Positions 48,127-56,727 of a stretch of DNA of 64,000 nucleotides are shown piece after piece. Positions within the stretch are counted from its first letter, which is position 1. Each line of letters starts with the position of its first letter. The DNA is from JAIBJN01 sp963838795 (lineage in GTDB: Bacteria; Actinomycetota; Thermoleophilia; Gaiellales; Gaiellaceae). The stretch lies in NCBI GenBank assembly GCA_963838795.1, contig CAWISL010000007.1, positions 248,001-312,000 on the forward strand. The letters are read 5' to 3'. The notes beneath the pieces are model-generated. The model searched no databases. It had not been told where the DNA came from and worked only from the letters and a program-made list of their open reading frames with translations. The position numbers and the translations under genes were made by a program.

Positions 48127-49538
48127 GCGGTCGCGCCCGCGGCCGCGGTTAGCTGCTCTCCGAAGCGCGCCCGCTTCACGAAGCGGCCGTCGCCGGGCTG
48201 GCCGACGAGCTCGCCGCTCTCGACGATTACCTTTCCGCGCACGAGCACGACCTCGGGAGCGCCCGTCACCTCGGTGCCCTCGTAGAGGTTGTAATCGACG
48301 CGCGAGTGGCTGCGCTCGGCGGAGAGGGTCACGCGCTTGTCCGCGTCGAAGACGACGATGTCCGCGTCGGAGCCGACGGCCACGGTGCCCTTGCGCGGGT
48401 AGAGGCCGAAGTACTTCGCCGGGCTCGTCGCGAGGAGCTCGACCATGCGGTTCAGGGAGATCCGCCCGCCGCGCACCCCGAACTCGTGGATCATCATCAG
48501 CCGGTCCTCGATCCCCGGCCCGCCGTTCGGGATCTTGGAGAAGTCGTCCTTGCCGAGTGACTTCTGGTCGGCCCAGCCGAAGGGACAGTGGTCGGTGGAG
48601 ACGACCGAGAGGATGTCCGTCGCGACCGCGCGCCAGAGGTGCTCCTGGTTCTCCTTCGCGCGCGGGGGCGGTGTGTAGACGTACTTCGCGCCCTCGAAGT
48701 CGGGCCGCTCGAGGAAGGTCTCGTCCACGAAGAAGTACTGCGTGCAGGTCTCCCCGTGCGCGTTCCAGCCGAGCTCCTTGGCGCGCGCGATCGGATCGAT
48801 CGACTCCTTGCAGGAAACGTGGACGACGTAGAGGGCGCAGCCGGCCACGTGCGCGAGCTGAACCGCCCGGTTCGTCGCCTCGCCCTCGGTCTCGGGCGGG
48901 CGCGTGCGCGCGTGCCAGATCGGGTCCGTCTTGCCCTCGGCGAGCGCCTGCTTGACAAGGACGTCGATGGAGTCCCCGTGCTCGGCGTGCACCATCACGA
49001 GCGCCCCCGTGTCGGCGGCGGTCTGCATGACGCGGAAGAGCGTCTCGTCGTCGACCATGATCGCGCCCTTGTACGCCATGAAGAGCTTGTAGCTCGTGAC
49101 GCCCTCGTCGGGCATGCGCGCGAGCTCCTCGAGCGTCCCGCCCTCTTGCAGGTCGGTGACGGCGAGATGGAAGCCGACGTCGATCACCGGCTTCGCGGAC
49201 TCGATCTTCCCGTGCCAGGTCTCGAGCGCCTCGGCGAACGTCTGGCCCTTGCCCTGGATGCAGAAGTCGACGTGACAGGTCGTGCCGCCGAACGCGGCGG
49301 AGACCGTACCGGACGTGAAGTCGTCGCACGACGTCGTGCCCCCGAAGGGCATGTCGAGGTGGGTGTGCGGGTCGATGCACCCCGGCAGCACCATCTTTCC
49401 GCTCGCGTCGATCACCTTGTCGGCCTGCACGTCGAGCGACTCGCCGATCAGGGTTACCGCCTCGTCCTCGACGTACACGTCCGCGACGTAGTCGTCAGCC
49501 GCGGTGACGATCCGGCCGCCTTTGATCAGAACCGACAT
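48123..49538 (-). CDS. hydA: Dihydropyrimidinase/hydantoinase
   Basis: Cyclic amidohydrolase of 471 residues, opening dihydropyrimidines or hydantoins. The metal motif DPHTHLDMPFGG is near residue 58, the carboxylated lysine region SYKLFMAYKGAIM near 148, VHAEHGDSID and VVHVSCKES supply the histidines, and STDHCPF the catalytic Asp. ATG 49538 (MSVLIKGG) has GGAGG upstream and is preferred over an earlier in-frame start. Given the urate pathway nearby, allantoinase activity is a possible alternative, but the motif set fits D-hydantoinase/dihydropyrimidinase better. Confidence 0.9.
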   Translation of the reverse strand: MSVLIKGGRIVTAADDYVADVYVEDEAVTLIGESLDVQADKVIDASGKMVLPGCIDPHTHLDMPFGGTTSCDDFTSGTVSAAFGGTTCHVDFCIQGKGQTFAEALETWHGKIESAKPVIDVGFHLAVTDLQEGGTLEELARMPDEGVTSYKLFMAYKGAIMVDDETLFRVMQTAADTGALVMVHAEHGDSIDVLVKQALAEGKTDPIWHARTRPPETEGEATNRAVQLAHVAGCALYVVHVSCKESIDPIARAKELGWNAHGETCTQYFFVDETFLERPDFEGAKYVYTPPPRAKENQEHLWRAVATDILSVVSTDHCPFGWADQKSLGKDDFSKIPNGGPGIEDRLMMIHEFGVRGGRISLNRMVELLATSPAKYFGLYPRKGTVAVGSDADIVVFDADKRVTLSAERSHSRVDYNLYEGTEVTGAPEVVLVRGKVIVESGELVGQPGDGRFVKRARFGEQLTAAAGATA

Positions 49539-49574
49539 GCTCTGCCTCCTCGGAAGGTGCCGCTGCAAGTATCG

Positions 49575-51491
49575 CTAGGCGAAGCCTGCGCGATCAAGAC
49601 GGAGCCCCGGCGCTCCGCGGACGACGAAAGCATGCCAGCCCCGCTCGGAGAGCTCGACGCTCACCGTCGCACGGCCGTCGACCAGCTCAGGCGCGAGCGC
49701 TCGACCGTCAGCGAAGACCGTCACCTCGGTCGGCGCGGCGGCGTCAAGCTCGAGCTCGGCCGTTCCCTCCCCGTAGAGCCAGAGCGCGCCCTCGCCCAGC
49801 TCGAGCTCGCCGTCCACCCAGCCGTCGCAGAGCACGGGCTCGGCCCGGGAGGGCTCGTCCGGGAGCGGAGCCGAGCCCGGGCCTTCCGCCCACAGGAAGA
49901 CCGGGGCTGCTCCGGCTGCGGGCCCGTAGCCGCTACCCCGAAGGCCATCCCATCCGAACCAGGCCCCCGGCGTCTCGGACTGCCGGTAGAGCCCCCCATG
50001 CCACACGAAGTAGCGGATCCCGAGGCGCTCGAGCTCCTCCCGGTCCCCGGCAAGCCAGGCGCCGCAGTCGAGCCTGTTGAAGCGCTCCGTGAACTCGAAG
50101 ACCTCCTCGGGCGCGAGCGCGTAGCCGGTCGGCCGCTCCCGGGGCGCCTGCTGCGTGTAGTAGTCGTAGACGCTGCCGAAGTGGCCCTTGCCCTCCTGGA
50201 AGATCGGCAGCCCGAGAACGCGTCCCGGCTCCGCATCCGCCAGCGCGGCGTAGGCGATGTTCCCGGGATCGGCCTCGCTCGAGCGCAGCGGGAAGACGAG
50301 CAGGTCGGCGGCCACGAGCGCAAGAAGCGCGGCGCCGACCGCGGCCCGGCGGCGACCCTCGAAGCGCGCCACGACGACGGCGGCCGCCACGGCGGCGAGC
50401 GCGGCGAGCGCCAGGTTCGCCAGCGGCAGGAAGCGCCCGGGCACGCGCGGGTAGCGGAGCGGGGGAAAGACATCGCGCACGGTCTCGTAGAACGGCAGGT
50501 TCGTGCCGAGCGCGAGCAGGGCCGGCACGAGCGCGGCGAGGCCCAGCAGGATCGCGAGCCCCCGCCTGCGCCGTGCGAGCAGCACGAGACCGGCACACGC
50601 CAGCACCGGCAGCAGCCAGCCGAGAAAGACGAAGCGCTCCGACCCGTGCAGGCGCCAACGGCTGACGAAGTCGATCGGGCCGGCGGAGAATGAGGCGACT
50701 TCGGCGAGCGTCCTCCCCTCGGACTCCGTCGAGCCGGCGATGACGACGGCCTCCGCCAGAAACCCGGCGGCTGCGGCGGCGAGCGCACCGCCCCAGGCCC
50801 AGAGCGAGGCGGTGCGCGAGAAGCGAACGGCGGCGTAGGCGGCCAGGAACGGAACGACGCCGAGCCCGAGATGGAGCTGGCCCGAGAGCGGGATCGAGAC
50901 GACGCTCGCGGCTGCGAGCGCGCCCCACAGATGGACGGCGTGGGCGCTCTCCGCCCGGCGGGACCGCTCGAAGGCCCAGAGCGTCAGCGGGAGCAGGACG
51001 GCAGCCCAGCCCAGCAGGTGCCCACCGCTCTGCAGGAGCCGGTAGGGGGCCAGCTCGAAGGCGAGCCCGCCGAGCGCGGCCGCGAGCGGAGGGAGCTCCA
51101 GCTCGCGGAGCCACAGATAGGCGAAGAGCCCGGCGGCGAAGGTGACGAGCAGGAGGAGCAGGTTCCACGCGACGACCGGGCCCCAGAGCGCGTTCAGCGG
51201 CCAGTACGGGAGCCCGTACGGCCAGCCGCCCAGGACGACCTGGGGCTCGACGAGCGGCTGAAAGCTGTAGGGATCGACCCAGGGCGCGTCGCCCCGCTCG
51301 AGCTGATGGCCGACGAGCCAGAAGCGATAGGTCGTCTGGAGATGGTCTCCGGACGCCGCCTCGCCGTAGCCGGGCGGATGCCGCTCCGTGATGAACTCGC
51401 TGCGCAGCCCGCCGACGGCCGGGAGGGTGGCCAGGACGGCCGCGACCGCGAACAGCGCCATCAGAGCCCACCGCACACGCCCAGTCGTCAT
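49575..51491 (-). CDS. Polytopic membrane protein, glycosyltransferase-like (YfhO-type)
   Basis: A 638-residue protein with an N-terminal helix (LMALFAVAAVLATLPAVGGL), then an extracytoplasmic loop, about ten more membrane helices, and a C-terminal soluble beta-rich domain ending HAFVVRGAPGLRLDRAGFA. The overall plan (loop, many helices, C-terminal beta domain) is that of YfhO-like/GT-C membrane proteins, which act on lipid-linked sugars at the outer face. No specific catalytic motif is certain. It is divergent from the GT39 gene by 11 bp. Frame is clean. Confidence 0.65.
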   Translation of the reverse strand: MTTGRVRWALMALFAVAAVLATLPAVGGLRSEFITERHPPGYGEAASGDHLQTTYRFWLVGHQLERGDAPWVDPYSFQPLVEPQVVLGGWPYGLPYWPLNALWGPVVAWNLLLLLVTFAAGLFAYLWLRELELPPLAAALGGLAFELAPYRLLQSGGHLLGWAAVLLPLTLWAFERSRRAESAHAVHLWGALAAASVVSIPLSGQLHLGLGVVPFLAAYAAVRFSRTASLWAWGGALAAAAAGFLAEAVVIAGSTESEGRTLAEVASFSAGPIDFVSRWRLHGSERFVFLGWLLPVLACAGLVLLARRRRGLAILLGLAALVPALLALGTNLPFYETVRDVFPPLRYPRVPGRFLPLANLALAALAAVAAAVVVARFEGRRRAAVGAALLALVAADLLVFPLRSSEADPGNIAYAALADAEPGRVLGLPIFQEGKGHFGSVYDYYTQQAPRERPTGYALAPEEVFEFTERFNRLDCGAWLAGDREELERLGIRYFVWHGGLYRQSETPGAWFGWDGLRGSGYGPAAGAAPVFLWAEGPGSAPLPDEPSRAEPVLCDGWVDGELELGEGALWLYGEGTAELELDAAAPTEVTVFADGRALAPELVDGRATVSVELSERGWHAFVVRGAPGLRLDRAGFA

Positions 51492-51502
51492 GCTGACGGA
51501 CT

Positions 51503-53002
51503 ATGCCGAACGCGGGAGCGGCCGGAGCAGGCGCGCGGCGCGCCACGATCGGCGTCGCGGCCGGGGTGGCGGCGCTTGCCGCGGCCGCGACGCTCCCGGG
51601 GGCGATCGACCTTCCGCTCTGGCAGGACGAGGTCGCCTCGGCCCGGGTGCTGCTCGAGTCGACGCCGGCCGGAGTGGTCGAGCACGTCGAGCGCACCGAG
51701 TCGACGCCGCCCGGCTGGTACCTGCTCGCCTGGCTCGGGCGCGAGGCCGGGATCTCGATCGAGGGGCTGCGGTTCCTGTCGGTGGCGCTCGCGGCCGCGC
51801 TGGCCGGTCTCACCGTCGTCTACGCCGGCCGCTTTCTCCCGCTCTGGCTGGCCGGCGTCGCGGGCGTGCTCACCGCTCTTGCCTGGCAGACGGTCGTGCA
51901 CGGGAGCGAGGTTCGGGCGTATTCCCTGCTCGCGCTCCTCACGCTCGCCTTCGCGCTGCTGCTCGAGCACGCGGCCGCCGAGCCTCGGCTCGGGCGGCTG
52001 GTTGCGCTCGCGGCCTGCACGGCCGCCGGCGCCTACACGCACTACTTCTTCGTCCTCGCGGCGCTCGCAGGGCTCGTCTGGCTCGCCGTCGAGCGGGAGC
52101 TGCGCCCGTCGGGTCTCCGCGCGGGGGCGGCGATCGTCCTCGGCTCGGCCACCCTGCTCGCCTGGCTCCCCGGCCTCGTCGATCAGGTCAGTGCCGAGCG
52201 CTTTGGCTGGATCGACGCCTTCGACCCGGTCAAGTTTGCCGCGCTTCCGTCGGCGCTCTTCTGGGATCCGGGGACGATGTACGCGGAGATCGGTGTCGAT
52301 CCGGGTCTCTGGGAGGCCGCTGCGCGGGCGGCGATCCTGGCACTCGTCGTCGCCGGCTGCGCCGTCCTCGCGCGGCTCGGCTCCTCGGCCCGCCTCTGCG
52401 CGCTGCTCGTGCTCGTCCCCATCGGCCTTTCGGGGCTCGCCTGGCTTGCGGGCCTCCGCATCATCACCGGGAGGAACCTGATCGGCGTGACGGCCTTTGC
52501 GGCGATCGCCCTCGCGGCCGTGCTGGTGCCGCTCCCGCGCCGGGCGGCGTACGCTGTCGCCGTCGCCGGCCTCGCGGTCGCGGTCGCGGCCTACGCTCGG
52601 ACCCCGATGGCCGAGCGCCCCGACTTCGACCGGGTCGCGAACACCCTGGTCGACGAGGGGTGGGAGCCGGGAGACCCCATTCTCGTGGTCGGGTCGCTCT
52701 TCGACTTTCGCTCGCCGCTCGAGTGGTACCTCCCCGGAGGCGTCACCCTCGCCCAGGCCGAGCCGGCGAGCGAGTGCAGCCGGCTCTTCGTCGTCACAGA
52801 CATCCAGGACGGACGCGAGCTGCTCGACGTCACCGAGCCGGCGAGCCGCGTCGACGTGGGCACTGCGGAAGTCGCGCGCCTCCCCTGGCGGAGCAGCCTC
52901 GTTGCCGAGGCCGACCACTTCGACGGCGACTTTCTCGACTCGGCCGGAGGGGAGGGCTGCCTGCGACCGACCGAGGACCGTCACGTGGAGGCCCGGCCCT
53001 GA
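51503..53002 (+). CDS. GT39-type membrane glycosyltransferase
   Basis: A 499-residue GT-C-fold protein. The first loop carries LPLWQDEVASARVLLE, with the acidic Asp-Glu pair used by GT39 (ArnT/PMT) enzymes, followed by ESTPPGWYLLAWLGREAG. About ten helices follow, including ALLTLAFALLLEHAA and TAAGAYTHYFFVLAALAGLVW. The C-terminal 100 residues are soluble. It would transfer a sugar from a polyprenyl-phosphate carrier; acceptor unknown. Neighbouring large membrane genes suggest a shared envelope-glycan role. Confidence 0.75.
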   Translation: MPNAGAAGAGARRATIGVAAGVAALAAAATLPGAIDLPLWQDEVASARVLLESTPAGVVEHVERTESTPPGWYLLAWLGREAGISIEGLRFLSVALAAALAGLTVVYAGRFLPLWLAGVAGVLTALAWQTVVHGSEVRAYSLLALLTLAFALLLEHAAAEPRLGRLVALAACTAAGAYTHYFFVLAALAGLVWLAVERELRPSGLRAGAAIVLGSATLLAWLPGLVDQVSAERFGWIDAFDPVKFAALPSALFWDPGTMYAEIGVDPGLWEAAARAAILALVVAGCAVLARLGSSARLCALLVLVPIGLSGLAWLAGLRIITGRNLIGVTAFAAIALAAVLVPLPRRAAYAVAVAGLAVAVAAYARTPMAERPDFDRVANTLVDEGWEPGDPILVVGSLFDFRSPLEWYLPGGVTLAQAEPASECSRLFVVTDIQDGRELLDVTEPASRVDVGTAEVARLPWRSSLVAEADHFDGDFLDSAGGEGCLRPTEDRHVEARP

Positions 53003-53029
53003 CCGCCCGCTCGTGTCTCACGGAGCGGG

Positions 53030-53608
53030 CTACGGCCGGCACGCCACGACGAGGCCCGACCGCCAGCCGGGAGCGCGCCCGCCGAGAGGCGGATGGATCG
53101 CCTCGACGGCAAGACCGCTGCGGGCGACCAGCCACGAGATCAGCGAGTTCGAGTTCCACATCTCGCCGGCCCGGAGCTCGTCCCGTCCCCAGACCGGCGT
53201 GGGCACGGCGGGCACGAGCTCGAGGACACGCTGCGCGAGAGCTGGGTCGTCCGTGAGACGCTGCGGGCTCTCGACCGCCTCGTCGACGTCCGGAATCGCG
53301 CCGCCAGGCCAGCGCCGGATCTCGTACCGGAAGATCCGCAGCGACCGAGCCAGGCGGCTGCCGACCGAGCCTTCCGCGACGACGCCGCGTTGCGCCCCGT
53401 TGCCGTCGGGGATCGGCGTCATCTCGATCACGAACTCTCCCTCCGGGACGCTGACTGCGAGTGCCGAGTGGTAGAGGTCACGTGCCGGTCGCCTCTCGAG
53501 CCGCGCCACCACCGCCTCGAAGATGCGCCCGTTGAGCCGGACGACATGCCCGCCGGCGCCCAGAGGAAGCCAGTAGAGGTCGACGCCGGCCCGCGTCACG
53601 CGGCACAC
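53030..53608 (-). CDS. Uncharacterised 192-residue protein
   Basis: Not recognised with confidence. It has no membrane segment. Notable positions are GGHVVRLNGRIFE, LYHSALAVSVPEGEFVIEMTPI near residue 45, and MWNSNSLISWLVARSGL near 145. A His-Ser after a Tyr, followed by an acidic strand and a late Trp-Asn-Ser-Asn motif, would suit a papain-like (permuted NlpC/P60 or LRAT-like) fold, but this is only pattern matching. Its start overlaps the end of the second GT39 gene by 13 bp, so the two are probably co-translated. Frame is clean. Confidence 0.5.
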   Translation of the reverse strand: MCRVTRAGVDLYWLPLGAGGHVVRLNGRIFEAVVARLERRPARDLYHSALAVSVPEGEFVIEMTPIPDGNGAQRGVVAEGSVGSRLARSLRIFRYEIRRWPGGAIPDVDEAVESPQRLTDDPALAQRVLELVPAVPTPVWGRDELRAGEMWNSNSLISWLVARSGLAVEAIHPPLGGRAPGWRSGLVVACRP

Positions 53609-55311
53609 GGCTCGCCGAGCGATGCGAGGGTCTGGCAGGTGGAGCGCAAGCCGCGCTCGACGTAGAAGCGGAGCTCCGGATAGCGATTGATCTCGACCGC
53701 GTCGAGCGAGGCGGCGAGCACGGCCGCGTTCGCCGCGAGCGCGTCGGCCGGCTCCGCGAACGGCCCCTCGGCTCGCACCAGGAGCCAGCCGGGGAAGAGC
53801 TGCGCGTCATAGCCTCGGCCGAGCGCTGCTTCGAGCTGCTCGAGATCGACCTCGGCCTCGCCGACCGGGACGGCCACGACGAGAGCGCCGGCCGGCTCCG
53901 GCAGGCGCGCGACGGCGCGCTCCAGCAGCGTCGTCTGCGAGTACGGGAGCGAGATCGCCTCGCCGGTCGCCGGCAGGCCCGCCAGGAAGACCGGCGAGTA
54001 CGGGAAGAGCAGGTCGCCGTCGGCCACCGTCGCCCGCAGCCAGTCTGCCGGGGGATCGAGTCGCTCCCGGCTGCCGGTGGCGGTCGCGTCCGGCCCGCCT
54101 CCGAGGACGACGTTGGGCCACTCGCGCGGGTCACGCACGCCCCCCGGCGGCGAGAGCACGGCCACGAGCGCGACGACCGCGACCGCTCCCACGGCGAACG
54201 CCGGGTGGAGGCCGCGAGTGACTCTGGCCACCGCGACGCCGATGGCGGCCGCCCAGAGCGGCAGCGCGAAGACGAGGTGCCGGGGCGACAGCCCCATCAC
54301 GCTCCCGGTGCGCAGGAGCATGAAGAGAAGCGGGGGCACGAGCAGGGTCAGCAACCCGAAAGCTGCGAACGCCGTGTGCGTCCGCAGCAGGATGACCGTG
54401 CCCGCGATCCCGAGCACGAGGAAGAGCGCAAACGTCCAGCCTCCACCGCCCGCGAACGACTGGAGCGCGCGGGAGAGCTGCGCCCAGGCATCGCCCGGTC
54501 CTGCGAGCGACTCCTCCCCGCCGACGCCGACCGTGAAGCGGTCGGCGAGGCGAAGGTCGGCGACGGCGAACGGGACGAGGAGCAGCCCGACGGCGAGAAC
54601 CGGCAGCGCGGGCTTGAGCGGTCGGCCCCTCCAGATCGCGAGCGCCACCACGGCCTCGGCTGCGACGACGATGGCCCCGTACGGGTGCACGGCGGGGAGC
54701 AGCACCGCCGCGAGAGCGGCAACGAACGCGGCGCGCGCCGTCCTGAGCTCGAGCGCCCTGGCGAAGAGGTCCGCGGAGAGCGCGCTCACGAACGCCAGGA
54801 GCGCGTACATGCTGCCGACCGTCCCGTAGAGCGCGAGCACCGCCGAGGCGGAGGCGACGATGGCGGCCGTCGCCCCCGCGACCGGCCCGGCGAGCCGGCG
54901 GCCCAGGTCGAGGCAGAGCGGGATCGTCGCCACCGCGAAGCAGACCGACAGCCAGCGCAGCGCCTCCGGGGAGGAGTCGAACGCGAGCGCAACGTGGGAG
55001 AGGAGGAAGTGGAGCGGCGCGCCTCCACGGTCAGACAACACCGTCGGGAGCAGCTCGCCCAGAGGCCGGGCGCTCAGGAGGCCGGCGACCGCCTCGTCCT
55101 CGAAGAGCGGCTTGCCCCGGACGTCGGGGACGAGCCGCCAGAGCAGGACGGCTGTGCCGGCGGCCAGGGCTCCGGCGACGAGCAGCCCGGAGAGCGGCTC
55201 AGCCGGAGACCGGCGCGAAGGCTCCGGCCCGGTAGACCTGGCCGGGGAGATCCCGTCCGAGGACGCCCTCGAGCCAGGCGGAGACGCCGATGAGCGCGTC
55301 GAGGTCGACAC
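53596..55311 (-). CDS. GT39-type membrane glycosyltransferase (second; start uncertain)
   Basis: GT-C-like protein of about 570 residues. The first loop reads KPLFEDEAVAGLLSARPLGELL, with the Asp-Glu-Glu acidic motif (FEDE), and PLHFLLSHVALAF follows. Roughly eleven membrane helices are visible, for example LLVAGALAAGTAVLLW and IVVAAEAVVALAIW, with a soluble C-terminus. Convincing homology begins near 55200, just where the HMG-CoA-lyase-type gene ends. No ATG/GTG/TTG is available there; the nearest start is GTG 55311, which overlaps that gene by 113 bp. Operon with the downstream 192-residue gene. Confidence 0.7.
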   Translation of the reverse strand: MSTSTRSSASPPGSRASSDGISPARSTGPEPSRRSPAEPLSGLLVAGALAAGTAVLLWRLVPDVRGKPLFEDEAVAGLLSARPLGELLPTVLSDRGGAPLHFLLSHVALAFDSSPEALRWLSVCFAVATIPLCLDLGRRLAGPVAGATAAIVASASAVLALYGTVGSMYALLAFVSALSADLFARALELRTARAAFVAALAAVLLPAVHPYGAIVVAAEAVVALAIWRGRPLKPALPVLAVGLLLVPFAVADLRLADRFTVGVGGEESLAGPGDAWAQLSRALQSFAGGGGWTFALFLVLGIAGTVILLRTHTAFAAFGLLTLLVPPLLFMLLRTGSVMGLSPRHLVFALPLWAAAIGVAVARVTRGLHPAFAVGAVAVVALVAVLSPPGGVRDPREWPNVVLGGGPDATATGSRERLDPPADWLRATVADGDLLFPYSPVFLAGLPATGEAISLPYSQTTLLERAVARLPEPAGALVVAVPVGEAEVDLEQLEAALGRGYDAQLFPGWLLVRAEGPFAEPADALAANAAVLAASLDAVEINRYPELRFYVERGLRSTCQTLASLGEPCAA

Positions 55312-56074
55312 CCGTATCCACCCCCTCTCCGTGCAGGAGGTAGACGAGGTCCTCGGTGGCGACGTTGCCGGTGGCGCGGGGCGCGAAGGGGCAGCCACCG
55401 AGCCCGCCGACGGACGCCTCGAACACGGTAGCGCCCGCCTCGAGGGCGGCGTAGGCGGCGGCGAAGCCCGTGTTCCGCGTGTTGTGGAGGTGCACGCCCA
55501 CTCGTGGAAGACGCTTCGCGCCTTCCACGACCAAGTGCCGGACCTGACGAGGCACGGCGACTCCGATCGTGTCCGCGAAGACGACCTCCTGGGCGCCCGC
55601 GGACACGGACCGTACCGCGATCTCGAGCACCCGCCCCGGATCGACGGCGCCCTCGAAGGGGCACCCGAAGGCGACGCTGATCGAGACGCTCACTGGCCGC
55701 TCGGTCTCGATCGCGGCGAGCGTCGCCAGCGCCTCCTCCGGAGTCGCGTTCTGGTTCTCCCGGCCGAAGCTCTCCGTCGCAGCGAGGTTGAAGTGGAGCT
55801 CGTCGAGGTCCGTCGCGGCGAAACGGTCGGCGCCCTTCGCGTTCAGCACCAGGCCGGAGTAGACGACGCCGCCGCGCCGCTCGATGCCGGCGACGACCTC
55901 CTCGGCCCCGGCCATCTGCGGCACGCGCTCCGGATGCACGAAGCTCACGGCCTCGACGGCCGGCAGCCCCGCGGCCGCGAGCCGGTTGACCAGCTCGGCC
56001 CGCACGGCAGGCTCGAGCACGGCCGCCTCGTTCTGGAGCCCGTCTCGCGGGCCGACGTCGCATAGGGTCACCAT
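55199..56074 (-). CDS. HMG-CoA lyase-type enzyme
   Basis: TIM-barrel lyase of 291 residues in the HMGL-like family; typical reaction is cleavage of 3-hydroxy-3-methylglutaryl-CoA to acetyl-CoA and acetoacetate in leucine breakdown. Signature regions: MVTLCDVGPRDGLQNE, VEAVSFVHPERVPQM, ISVAFGCPFEG, VFADTIGVAVP, HLHNTRNTG and the catalytic-cysteine loop VGGLGGCPFAPRATGN. ATG 56074 directly precedes the first strand. Only 2 bp separate it from the divergent methyltransferase start. Frame is clean. Confidence 0.9.
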   Translation of the reverse strand: MVTLCDVGPRDGLQNEAAVLEPAVRAELVNRLAAAGLPAVEAVSFVHPERVPQMAGAEEVVAGIERRGGVVYSGLVLNAKGADRFAATDLDELHFNLAATESFGRENQNATPEEALATLAAIETERPVSVSISVAFGCPFEGAVDPGRVLEIAVRSVSAGAQEVVFADTIGVAVPRQVRHLVVEGAKRLPRVGVHLHNTRNTGFAAAYAALEAGATVFEASVGGLGGCPFAPRATGNVATEDLVYLLHGEGVDTGVDLDALIGVSAWLEGVLGRDLPGQVYRAGAFAPVSG

Positions 56075-56076
56075 GG

Positions 56077-56727
56077 ATGCACGGTCAGCGTAACCGGGAC
56101 GTCCTGGCGTTCGTCTCAGCCCACCTCCTACCCCCTCCCGCGCGCGTCCTCGAAGTGGGGTGCGGCTCCGGGGCGCTTGCGCGCGCCCTGGTCGCAGCCG
56201 GCTACGACCTGACGGCGATCGACCCGAAGGCCCCCGCCGGACCGCCCTTCGTCCGCGTGACGCTCGAGGAGCTCGAGACCCCCGACCACTTCGACGCTGT
56301 GGTGGCCGCGAGCTCGCTGCACCACCTGCACGATCTCCCGGCTGCGCTCGACAAGATCTCCGGGCTCCTGGTTCCGGGCGGCCTGCTGGTCGTGGACGAC
56401 TACGCGAAGGAGCGCGTCGATCGGCCGACGGCCGAGTGGTACCACGAGCGGCGACAGGCAATCGCCGAGGCCGGTGGCCGCGCGGCGCCGGCGTCCTTCG
56501 ACGAGTGCCTGCGCGAATGGCAGGAGGACGAGGCTGAAATCCACACGTACGCCGCGATGCGCCCCGAGCTCGACCTGCGCTTCAGGGAGCGTTTCTTCGC
56601 CTGGGTGCCGTACCTCTTCCTCGAGCTCGGCGAGGCGGCGCCGAGGGAGGTCGAGCAGGGCCTGATCGACACGGGCGCCATTCAGGCCACGGGCTTTCGC
56701 TACGTCGGCGAGACTTCGCCACCGTGA
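56077..56727 (+). CDS. Class I SAM-dependent methyltransferase
   Basis: 216-residue methyltransferase. Motif I is VLEVGCGSGALARAL near residue 25, with DLTAIDPKAP, post-motif FDAVVAASSLHHLHDLP and LLVPGGLLVVDDY after it. The C-terminal part ends DTGAIQATGFRYVGE. The substrate is unknown; small-molecule type. The ATG 56077 begins 2 bp from the start of the opposite gene, so its promoter must lie within that gene's coding region. GTGA overlap links it to the next gene. Confidence 0.85.
   Translation: MHGQRNRDVLAFVSAHLLPPPARVLEVGCGSGALARALVAAGYDLTAIDPKAPAGPPFVRVTLEELETPDHFDAVVAASSLHHLHDLPAALDKISGLLVPGGLLVVDDYAKERVDRPTAEWYHERRQAIAEAGGRAAPASFDECLREWQEDEAEIHTYAAMRPELDLRFRERFFAWVPYLFLELGEAAPREVEQGLIDTGAIQATGFRYVGETSPP

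Noticed and set aside
48123..49538. Allantoinase
   Set aside because: The position near urate genes is suggestive, but the motif set matches dihydropyrimidinase/hydantoinase, so this was left as an alternative only.
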